DNA of 12,093 nucleotides from JTS-RE94 sp041750795 (GTDB lineage Bacteria; Planctomycetota; Planctomycetia; Pirellulales; PALSA-1355): the NCBI GenBank assembly GCA_041750795.1, contig JBGSYQ010000511.1, forward strand, positions 1 to 12,093. The letters are read 5' to 3'. Position numbers and translations under genes: made by a program. Shown here piece by piece: positions 6,926 to 12,093 of this stretch. The notes beneath the pieces were generated by a model, which saw only the letters and a program-made list of their open reading frames with translations, did no database searches and had not been told where the DNA came from. The stretch's first letter is position 1. Every line of letters begins with the position of its first letter.

Positions 6926-7720
6926 ATGAACCCTACGGCCATCCTGGCGACTTTGGCGGCTGTCTGCCTTTGTGCCCCTGCATGGGCAGAAGTGATCGTC
7001 ACCATCCATCCTCCCTTCTCCGATCCTCCGTTTGCTGTGACGCCCGGCGCGACGGTTTCCTATTCTCCTGCCAACGCCATCAACTTGACCGAACCCCAGA
7101 TCGGATTTCCGCAGCCCAACTCCGACGTTCAATCCGACGACAAGTTTGGGGTATCTCCCAACTACGGCGGCACGGGCGTTACCTCGTTGACCTCTCGTCA
7201 CATCTATGAAGACTCACCAGAGTTCGCGCTAACGGTCGGCTCTCTGATCATCGACCTGCCCTACCAGGTCGAGGTGCAGATGATGGTCAATACCGGCTTC
7301 GACTTCTACGGCGGCCGATTTGGGTTCACAAGCGGCCAGTTGACCTCGTATTTTTACTCAAGCGGCGGCACCCTAATTGCTACCGGCGACGATGGACCCG
7401 ACGCACAGGGGCAGTTTCAGGTGCGCGAGTTCGACCTGGGCACGCAACTGGCGACCGGCGGCGAAATCACGCTGTACGTCGATGATTTCGACGGCGCGTC
7501 GAACGTCGGAAACCTCATGCGGGTAACCCTCACCCCCGTTCCCGAGCCGAGCACTTTTCTTATGGCGGCCGTGGGGCTGGCGGGATGTGCCGGGTTCTAC
7601 TTGCGGAGGCGGATGAGTCAAGAAAAAGGTTCCTGCCACCTTTTCTTCTCGTCCGCCTGGGCAGCAAGCTGCCAACATGGCACATCGTGGCGCGCATTTT
7701 GGCTCACAGCTTTGCTGTAA
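6926..7720 (+). CDS. PEP-CTERM sorting-domain protein with a C-terminal extension
   Basis: A 264-residue exported protein. Residues 1-21 form a signal peptide ending APAWA. The middle (22-203) is an unrecognised, beta-rich, low-Lys domain with many Gly/Asp/Ser. Residues 205-229 are a classic PEP-CTERM signal: VPEPST, a hydrophobic helix (211-226) and the basic RRR at 227-229. By family knowledge such proteins are processed by an exosortase and end up at the cell surface or in the matrix; no exosortase is in this window. The protein normally ends a few residues after the basic cluster, but here the frame stays open for 35 more residues through a repeat hairpin at 7624-7644. A TGA in the +1 frame at 7614-7616 would end it right after the arginines, so a small indel is possible. 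GAGAGGG lies 7 nt before the ATG. Confidence 0.8.
   Translation: MNPTAILATLAAVCLCAPAWAEVIVTIHPPFSDPPFAVTPGATVSYSPANAINLTEPQIGFPQPNSDVQSDDKFGVSPNYGGTGVTSLTSRHIYEDSPEFALTVGSLIIDLPYQVEVQMMVNTGFDFYGGRFGFTSGQLTSYFYSSGGTLIATGDDGPDAQGQFQVREFDLGTQLATGGEITLYVDDFDGASNVGNLMRVTLTPVPEPSTFLMAAVGLAGCAGFYLRRRMSQEKGSCHLFFSSAWAASCQHGTSWRAFWLTALL
7624..7644. repeat. Short hairpin repeat inside the end of the PEP-CTERM gene
   Basis: AAAAGGT (7624-7630) and ACCTTTT (7638-7644) form a perfect 7-bp stem around the loop TCCTGCC. From memory, similar AAAAGG-TTCCTG(A/C)CA-CCTTTT elements recur between genes in planctomycete genomes; this could not be checked here. It begins just after the normal end point of the sorting signal and is read as coding sequence. 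It could act as a weak terminator hairpin, although no clear T-run follows. Confidence 0.6.
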
Positions 7721-7851
7721 CTTCACGCTGGCGTCTCGCGCGATAGCGTCCTTAAGTTCGCCGTCTGCGGGCGCTTCCGCCTGCGCCGAAAAATCGCCCC
7801 CGCCGCGGCACTCCATTTGCACCTCCCCACCGGCCATCCACTTCGGATCAC

Positions 7852-7892
7852 GAGAGACTTGATTCTCTCAGCCCTTCAATCACGGAGGAGAG
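7852..7892 (+). promoter_or_regulatory. csrA leader: competing stems and CsrA-like site over the ribosome binding site
   Basis: GAGAGA (7852-7857) pairs with TCTCTC (7864-7869) in a 6-bp hairpin. The same CTCTC (7865-7869) is also complementary to GAGAG at 7888-7892, which overlaps the end of the Shine-Dalgarno GGAGGAG (7884-7890). The two pairings exclude each other, so one form could hide the ribosome binding site. The ACGGA at 7882-7886 fits the ANGGA core that CsrA binds, so self-repression by CsrA is plausible. This is inference from sequence only. Confidence 0.4.
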
Positions 7893-7896
7893 TGCG

Positions 7897-8103
7897 ATGC
7901 TAGTACTTAGTCGAAAGCAAGGCGAGGAATTGCGTATCGGAGATGACGTCACCATCACGGTCCTTGAGGTACGCGGCCATCGCGTCCGCCTCGGCATCAA
8001 AGCCCCAGGCACCACCCGCGTCATGCGGGCCGAGCTGGTCGAATGGAACGACGCCCCAGACCCACGCTGCAACCCGCGCCGCGCCGTCGCCCTGACCGGC
8101 TAA
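7897..8103 (+). CDS. csrA: Carbon storage regulator CsrA
   Basis: A 68-residue RNA-binding post-transcriptional regulator that binds GGA motifs in mRNA leaders, usually blocking translation. The sequence opens with MLVLSRKQGEELRIGDD and continues TITVLEVRGHRVRLGIKAP, both diagnostic of the family. Residues L4, R6 and R44, important for RNA binding in characterised members, are present (R44 in VMRAEL). The last ~18 residues (NDAPDPRCNP onward) form a nonconserved tail, as is common. The start is well supported: GGAGGAG at 7884-7890 sits 6 nt before the ATG. The gene is preceded by about 175 nt of spacer with small hairpins (for example ACAGC/GCTGT at 7706-7718) and is convergent with the porin gene. 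In many bacteria CsrA controls motility and carbon metabolism; its targets here are unknown. Confidence 0.95.
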   Translation: MLVLSRKQGEELRIGDDVTITVLEVRGHRVRLGIKAPGTTRVMRAELVEWNDAPDPRCNPRRAVALTG

Positions 8104-8214
8104 CCCGAAAGAGAGATCGGGAACCCCTTCGGGCGCTGCTGAATCCTCGCCGGAGGTGATTGGCCCGGCGAAGCGATACAGCAAAGCGAAACAGAGAAGC
8201 GTCATCACATCCAT

Positions 8215-8240
8215 CGCCAAGCGAGGGGGGCCGCTTGGCG
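8215..8240. terminator. Hairpin between convergent csrA and porin genes
   Basis: CGCCAAGCG (8215-8223) and CGCTTGGCG (8232-8240) form a perfect 9-bp stem with an 8-nt loop, between two genes that converge. No T-run follows on either strand, so it is only terminator-like. A weaker alternative right after the csrA stop is CCCGAA (8104-8109) with TTCGGG (8128-8133). The remaining bases to 8306 show no gene; a small direct repeat (AACGGTCAGA) occurs at about 8286 and 8302. Confidence 0.45.
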
Positions 8241-8306
8241 TGCAGGCGCCTCACCACGGCTCACAAGGCGACCGCCGCTTGTGCGAACGGTCAGATGCGC
8301 AAACGG

Positions 8307-9953
8307 TCAGAAGTTTGCCTGCCACTGCACATAGACGAAATCGGCATCTCCCGTGTACGGCGGGGGCGTCGGGTTGGTGCGGAACCAGGCGCCGGTGAAA
8401 AAGTGCGAGTAGCCGAAGAGCCAGCTCATACGCGGCGTCTGATTCCAGATGGCCAGCAAGTCGAGCTCCTGGCCCAGATACTGGCTGCCGCCGGGCGTCT
8501 CGGTGTAGGGTAGCCCGTTGATCCGATACGGCACGTCGCTGCCGTTTTGCAGGTTGAAGACGTGCCACCAGACAATGCACTTCCATTTCTCGGCCGGCGC
8601 GGTCTCCAGCAGCACGTTGAAGTCCTCGATGTTCGTGCGTGCGAAGAAATCCATGAAACCGAGATACTTGTGGCCCAGCGGAAAGAGCTGATTGAAGCCG
8701 TTGCCGATCGTGTCGTCGCCCGACGCCCAGTCGAAGTACACCCACAGCACCGGATTCCACGGCAGGTTCGGCAGCTCGCGTCCCACGCCGATCGTGAAGA
8801 AACCCGCGGAATGGCTCAGATCGCCGAACTCGCCAAACTGATAGCCGCCTTCGAACTCGGCCAGCCATTGATCGCGTTGCCGCTTCCAGTGCAGGCCGGC
8901 GGTTTGAAACTTGAACGTGCTGGCGGCCGCGAACGGTGCGTCGTAGTCGGCATAGCCGATCCAGTACAGATCGACCAGTTCGTCCGGAATCCCGCGGTAC
9001 GACCACCACAGCGCGTAGAATTCCTGCGTGCCGTCGGGCGAATCCAGGCTCTGGGGCTCGGCAAAGATGGGCTGCACCCAGAATCCGTCCAGGCTCCAGT
9101 CGTCGCCTTGATAGTAGATCTTCGCGCCGTCGAACGTACGACGCGTGTTGGCCCAGTCCAACGGCGAAATCAATCGCTGCGAACCGTAAAGCAGCTCTTG
9201 CCGGCCTCCGCGGGCCCACAAGTCGCCGTCCTGGCCCTCGACCAGCCGCAGGTCGACGAACATGTTTTGCAATTCGTGCGGGTTCTCGTCGATCGCGCGC
9301 GGCAAAAAGTCTTCGTAGTCGCTCGTCGCGCCGAGGTACTCTCCGTACACGCGCACGTTGTCGCTCACGTTCCAGTTGGCATACAGCCGCAGTCGCCGCA
9401 GCAAGAACTGGTCGTCGAGGCCCGTCAGGCCCAGACCGCGCATGTTGATCTCGTCCTGAAACCGCAGGCGGTACTGCCCGCCCAAATCGAGCGTCGTACA
9501 TTGGCGCCCCAGCGGGCAGCGCCACTGCTTGAAGCGCTCGCCGAGCAGGCACCCGTCGTAGCACGGGTCGTTCAGATACTCGAAGTTGTTGTCGTAGAAC
9601 GGGTCGCGGTACGCGCCGGCCGCCGCTTTGCCTAGCGCGGCTGCCTTCTGGGGCGTACACGCGCCGTCGTCCGCCGCGCGTGCCTCGGCCAGCGGCGCAA
9701 GCGGCGCGCCGGGAAACAAATCCTGGTCCTGGCCGACGCCTTCCCCCGGTGGCTGTGCTGCCAGCAGGATCCGGTTGCCAGCCCTTTCAACTTCCGGCGG
9801 AAGTGGCTCGCTGAGCAAGTCCTCGCCGGTGCGCCGCGAGGACAGCAGCAGCAACTCGTCCGCCCGGCACCGCTGGACCAGGCCCGCCGACAGGTCCGCC
9901 GACAGCGCAAACAGCGCAACAAGAACCAGGCGGAAAAAAGGCCGCTGAATCAT
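8307..9953 (-). CDS. Outer-membrane porin, alginate export family
   Basis: A 548-residue outer-membrane beta-barrel of the alginate-export (AlgE-like) family, likely forming a channel for an anionic or sugar substrate; the real substrate is not evident. Residues 1-31 form a signal peptide (MIQRPFFRLVLVALFAL, cleavage near RCRA). A linker follows with four cysteines (C131, C135, C146, C152) that could make disulfides. The barrel runs from about 154 to 548 with family-like blocks LGGQYRLRF, LLRRLRLYANW, NMFVDLRL, GGRQELLYGSQRLISPLDW and RRTFDGAKIYY. It ends in phenylalanine (WQANF), the usual assembly signal of outer-membrane barrels. Alternating aromatic strands continue throughout. The frame is open upstream to 10106, but those 51 codons lack signal-peptide character, so 9953 is preferred; its ribosome binding site is weak. 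Confidence 0.85.
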   Translation of the reverse strand: MIQRPFFRLVLVALFALSADLSAGLVQRCRADELLLLSSRRTGEDLLSEPLPPEVERAGNRILLAAQPPGEGVGQDQDLFPGAPLAPLAEARAADDGACTPQKAAALGKAAAGAYRDPFYDNNFEYLNDPCYDGCLLGERFKQWRCPLGRQCTTLDLGGQYRLRFQDEINMRGLGLTGLDDQFLLRRLRLYANWNVSDNVRVYGEYLGATSDYEDFLPRAIDENPHELQNMFVDLRLVEGQDGDLWARGGRQELLYGSQRLISPLDWANTRRTFDGAKIYYQGDDWSLDGFWVQPIFAEPQSLDSPDGTQEFYALWWSYRGIPDELVDLYWIGYADYDAPFAAASTFKFQTAGLHWKRQRDQWLAEFEGGYQFGEFGDLSHSAGFFTIGVGRELPNLPWNPVLWVYFDWASGDDTIGNGFNQLFPLGHKYLGFMDFFARTNIEDFNVLLETAPAEKWKCIVWWHVFNLQNGSDVPYRINGLPYTETPGGSQYLGQELDLLAIWNQTPRMSWLFGYSHFFTGAWFRTNPTPPPYTGDADFVYVQWQANF

Positions 9954-10402
9954 CGAGAACACCGCAATTCCAGAGGGCCGAGCCGACGTCGGACGAGAGA
10001 GTCCAGGCGCGACGACGTTGACACACGACAAGCTCCGCCCATTGAAACCGATCGGCCGAACGGGCCGTGCGAACTTAGCAGCTTCGGAATTCCGCAGGCT
10101 CAACAACGACGTTCAGCCGGCACACTTTGCCCGACCGGCATAGCTCCGCGCCACGGGCGACGAGTTCTTCACCGGCATACCACGCGGCGTAGCAGCCTGC
10201 TAACGGTCGATCGAAGAGCAACTTGTCCGCATCTCCCCTCGCCCCTTGTGGGAGAGGGCAGGGTGAGGGGTCAGAGAATCAGAAAGTCATTTTCGCTCGC
10301 CCCTGAAGAATTCAACAGGATTGACATATCACGGAACGCGCCGCCATCGCTGATTTCCCTCAATCCCCCTTCAAACCGCACCACGACCACCTTTTCCAGC
10401 TC
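9954..10402. other. Spacer upstream of the porin and the small basic gene
   Basis: No gene is supported here. It should hold the porin promoter (minus strand), but no well-spaced -35/-10 pair was found. Visible structures are a perfect 10-bp palindrome CCGACGTCGG at 9983-9992, a CGGCC/GGCCG hairpin near 10052-10066, the palindrome TAGCAG-C-CTGCTA at 10190-10202, and the GC-rich repeat hairpin at 10232-10270. TTGACA at 10321-10326 has no -10 partner. The palindrome at 9983 lies 30 nt upstream of the porin start and could be an operator, but this is only a guess. Confidence 0.4.
10232..10270. repeat. GC-rich intergenic repeat hairpin
   Basis: CCCCTCGCCC (10235-10244) pairs with GGGTGAGGGG (10261-10270) over 10 positions with one G-T wobble, around a purine-rich 16-nt loop. 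From memory, related CCCTCACCC...GGGAGAGGG elements are dispersed between genes in many GC-rich bacteria; copy number here is unknown because only one is in the window. Confidence 0.5.
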
Positions 10403-10432
10403 TTGCGTCCCTCGCAATTCGGCTGCTACAAT
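10403..10432 (+). promoter_or_regulatory. Candidate extended -10 promoter for the small basic gene
   Basis: TTGCGT (10403-10408) and TACAAT (10427-10432) are 18 nt apart; the -10 matches the consensus at five of six bases and is preceded by TGC, an extended -10 element. The leader to the GTG start at 10536 would be about 95 nt and contains a perfect 8-bp hairpin, CGCGTGCC (10444-10451) with GGCACGCG (10460-10467). Confidence 0.4.
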
Positions 10433-10535
10433 CATGGGTTCTTCGCGTGCCCCGCTGGCGGCACGCGCGCTGACGTGGCATGTGGGCCCGACGGCGATCA
10501 CGGGGGCGGTCGATTGCTTTTCAACGGAGCCGTGT

Positions 10536-10625
10536 GTGGGTACGAAAAAAACCGGTAAGGGTCGGCGGAAACTCGGACGCAAGAAACGTCGCATGCGCTC
10601 CAAGATCCGCCACCGCAAACGCTGA
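10536..10625 (+). CDS. 29-residue extremely basic peptide, possible small ribosomal protein
   Basis: A GTG-started gene of 29 codons whose product has 17 Lys/Arg: it begins as GTKKTGKGRRKLGRKK after the first residue and ends RSKIRHRKR. It has no acidic residue and no Trp, Tyr or Phe. GGAG at 10526-10529 sits 6 nt before the GTG, a good ribosome binding site, and an extended -10 promoter lies upstream. A basic tail of this kind resembles the small AURKAIP1/COX24-type ribosomal peptides or other tiny rRNA-binding proteins, but there is no decisive motif; it lacks the tryptophan-containing core of the THX type. The open frame extends to 10248, but the upstream codons cover a repeat and the promoter, so the short form is preferred. 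Two GC-rich hairpins follow the stop. It stands alone, converging on the ABC permease gene. Confidence 0.6.
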   Translation: MGTKKTGKGRRKLGRKKRRMRSKIRHRKR

Positions 10626-10630
10626 TTCAC

Positions 10631-10675
10631 CCGCGGCCACTCCAGACTCGCCGCGGCTAACGCGCTTGCAGCGCG
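10631..10675 (+). terminator. Pair of GC hairpins after the small basic gene
   Basis: CCGCGGC (10631-10637) pairs with GCCGCGG (10650-10656), and CGCGCT (10661-10666) pairs with AGCGCG (10670-10675) around a 3-nt loop. They begin 6 nt after the stop codon. Neither has a T-run, so a rho-independent terminator is only possible. Confidence 0.35.
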
Positions 10676-10710
10676 CCCGGCTCCCCACACTTGCACACAG
10701 CGTCCGCCGG

Positions 10711-10775
10711 CAATGTGCCCGTCCCCGGACAATGTGCCCGTCCGCAGACAATGTGCCCCGGACAACGCGCCCCGG
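10711..10775. repeat. Degenerate 19-nt tandem repeat
   Basis: Two 19-nt units (10711-10729 and 10730-10748, both beginning CAATGTGCCCGTCC) are followed by two shortened units (10749-10762 and 10763-10775) ending CCCCGG. Each full unit together with its flanks has GGAC/GTCC ends in inverted orientation (GGACAATGTGCCCGTCC). It fills the spacer between the small basic gene and the ABC permease gene, which converge. No open reading frame makes sense of it. The rest of the spacer to 10822 shows nothing recognisable. Confidence 0.7.
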
Positions 10776-10822
10776 CCGCTTTGCACCCTCAACCGCTGCG
10801 CTCGCACGAGCCTCGCGCTCGT

Positions 10823-11674
10823 TCAACCCTTCAGCCCCGTCGTGGCGATCCCGCGCATGAACGTGCGCTGCGTGAAGAAAAACAGAATCACGATCGGCAA
10901 CGTGAACAGCACCGCCGCCGCCATCAGCAGGTTCGTCTGGCTCGAATACGAACTGACGAACTGCTCCAGCCCGTACGCCAGCGGAAACCGCGACGGATCG
11001 TTCAAAAACAACAGCGGCCCGTTGAAATCGTTCCACGAAGCAACGAACTGGAACAGCGCCACCGTCGCCAGCGCCGGCCGCGCCAACGGCAGCATGATCC
11101 GCCAGAAGATGCCCCACTCGCTGCACCCGTCCAACCGCGCCGCCTCGCTCAGCTCTTCCGGTATCGTCAGAAAGAACTGCCGCAGCAGGAAGATCGAAAA
11201 CGCGTTGCCCAGGAACGTCGGCACGATCAGCGCCGCCAGCGTGTTGTACATCCCCAACTCGCGCAACAGCAGAAACCGCGGGATCATCGTCACGTGCCAC
11301 GGCAACAGCATCGTGGCCACCAGCAGCGCGAACACCTGGTTGCGCAGCGGCCACTTCAACCGCGCAAACGCATAGGCCGCCAGCGAACAACTCCACAGCG
11401 TCCCCGCCACGCTGCCGGCGCACAGCACCAGCGAATTGCGCAAATAGCGAAAGTAGGGCGTCGTCGTCACCGCCTCCAGATAGTTGGCCGCACGCCACTC
11501 GACCGGCAGCACGCGGTGCGGATCGGACGCGATCTGCTCGGCCGGCTTGAACGACGTCAGCACCATCCACACCAGCGGCGCGGCAAACAAGGCCGCCACC
11601 GCCAGCAGCAGCCCATGCGCCAGCCACCCGGGCGGGCTGCGGCGGTCCACGCGTCGCCGACTGCGTTTACTCAT
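10823..11674 (-). CDS. Sugar ABC transporter permease (MalG-type)
   Basis: A 283-residue inner-membrane permease of the carbohydrate-uptake family (MalG/UgpE/LacG-like), forming half of the channel of an importer. After a basic N-terminus, six membrane helices can be drawn at about 18-40, 78-104, 112-136, 146-166, 200-222 and 248-270. The cytoplasmic EAA loop that contacts the ATPase is clear: EELSEAARLDG at 173-183, then WRIMLPLARP. The protein ends TGLKG, as is typical of the family (often GAVKG). Sugar specificity cannot be read from sequence. Its ATG overlaps the end of the upstream substrate-binding gene by 8 nt (ATGAGTAA), suggesting translational coupling, and GGGAGGG lies just upstream. 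A partner permease (MalF-type) and ATPase are not in the window. It is the last gene of the visible operon. Confidence 0.93.
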   Translation of the reverse strand: MSKRSRRRVDRRSPPGWLAHGLLLAVAALFAAPLVWMVLTSFKPAEQIASDPHRVLPVEWRAANYLEAVTTTPYFRYLRNSLVLCAGSVAGTLWSCSLAAYAFARLKWPLRNQVFALLVATMLLPWHVTMIPRFLLLRELGMYNTLAALIVPTFLGNAFSIFLLRQFFLTIPEELSEAARLDGCSEWGIFWRIMLPLARPALATVALFQFVASWNDFNGPLLFLNDPSRFPLAYGLEQFVSSYSSQTNLLMAAAVLFTLPIVILFFFTQRTFMRGIATTGLKG

Positions 11675-12093
11675 CGGCCACGCCCTCCCGTCGCGCTTGC
11701 ATGCGCCGGCTCACCCGTTCCAGCGCTTCGTCCGGCGGAGTCAGCTTGTACATCGCATTCTCGGCTGCCCGAATCACCTCGTCCTGGTAGAACTGCGCCC
11801 CGGCGATCGGCGGCGTCGGCACTTGCGCCCCGCTGCCGGCCAGCTCGACGAACGTGGCGAACAACGGATGCTGCCGCAAAAAATCCTGAAACGTCAGATG
11901 CTCGACCACTCGCTGCGAAGCCGGAATCCATCCGCCGGCGGCGCACGCACGCGCGGCCTCGTCCTCGTGCCCGTCGAAGCCGCTCCAGAACTTCATGAAC
12001 GCCCAAGCGCCCGCCGCATTCCGCGCCCCGCGCGGCACGATGAAGAAGTTGCCGTTCACCCAGCCCGCATCCTCGCGGCCTCCCGGCGGCGCC
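11667..12093 (-). CDS. Sugar ABC transporter substrate-binding protein, C-terminal part
   Basis: Partial gene; the 5' end lies beyond the right edge of the window, leaving 141 codons. The visible part is the C-terminal lobe of an extracellular solute-binding protein (family 1 type): WVNGNFFIVPRGARN followed by AGAWAFMKFWSGF, the common pattern in which the ligand-binding lobe resumes, then GWIPASQRVV and TFQDFLRQHPLF, ending in a charged helix (RVSRRMQARREG). It would bind the sugar in the periplasm and deliver it to the permease encoded directly downstream, which overlaps it by 8 nt. A GTG at 12059 is in frame but is not the true start, since the frame stays open and family-like upstream of it. 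Confidence 0.85.
   Translation of the reverse strand, partial: APPGGREDAGWVNGNFFIVPRGARNAAGAWAFMKFWSGFDGHEDEAARACAAGGWIPASQRVVEHLTFQDFLRQHPLFATFVELAGSGAQVPTPPIAGAQFYQDEVIRAAENAMYKLTPPDEALERVSRRMQARREGVADE

Noticed and set aside
8547..9635. 362-codon plus-strand frame opposite the porin
   Set aside because: Antisense by-product; the minus-strand frame has signal peptide, barrel motifs and terminal Phe.
10321..10326. TTGACA as a -35 box for the small basic gene
   Set aside because: No -10-like hexamer at suitable spacing; the TTGCGT/TACAAT pair downstream is better.
10248..10535. Upstream extension of the small basic gene to a 125-codon gene
   Set aside because: The extra codons cover a repeat hairpin, the candidate promoter and the leader hairpin, while a good ribosome binding site sits before the GTG at 10536.
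1..12093. tRNA, rRNA, transposase, phage or defence genes
   Set aside because: None recognised on either strand; all substantial coding frames are accounted for by ordinary cellular genes.

Overview
The window looks like a chromosomal stretch of a planctomycete, probably of the Pirellulales type. The signs are a planctomycete-style cytochrome c domain, a PEP-CTERM surface protein, an alginate-export-family porin, a secreted serine hydrolase fused to a PQQ sugar dehydrogenase, and intergenic spacers full of short GC-rich repeats. No taxon can be proven from this sequence alone. By hand counts on sample lines, the first ~1.6 kb is near 50-60% GC and much of the rest is around 65-70%.

Layout. 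(1) 1-399 is non-coding with several inverted repeats. (2) 400-3253, plus strand: ribulose-phosphate 3-epimerase, a histidine-phosphatase-fold protein whose catalytic residues are gone, and a membrane-anchored c-type cytochrome with an unrecognised C-terminal domain; gaps of 40 and 18 nt suggest an operon. (3) 3292-6703, minus strand: an RlmN/Cfr-family radical SAM methyltransferase and the hydrolase-dehydrogenase fusion, separated by a spacer carrying two facing arrays of 7-nt repeats. (4) 6926-8103, plus strand: a PEP-CTERM protein with an unusual tail running through a repeat hairpin, then csrA with a structured leader. (5) 8307-9953, minus strand: an outer-membrane porin, convergent with csrA. 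(6) 9954-10822: mostly spacer with repeats, plus a 29-codon GTG-start gene for an extremely basic peptide that has its own good ribosome binding site and a plausible extended -10 promoter. (7) 10823-12093, minus strand: the end of a sugar ABC transporter operon (permease, and the C-terminal part of a substrate-binding protein cut by the window edge, overlapping by 8 nt).

How the genes may work together: sugar handling recurs (epimerase, sugar dehydrogenase, porin, sugar ABC importer), but apart from the ABC pair and perhaps the 400-3253 cluster there is no strong evidence of one pathway. I see no CRISPR, phage, transposase or defence genes, and no convincing complete undescribed system. The most unusual items are the catalytically stripped phosphatase fold, the cytochrome with a two-helix membrane anchor and unknown periplasmic domain, the enzyme fusion, the tiny basic gene, and the several repeat families in the spacers.
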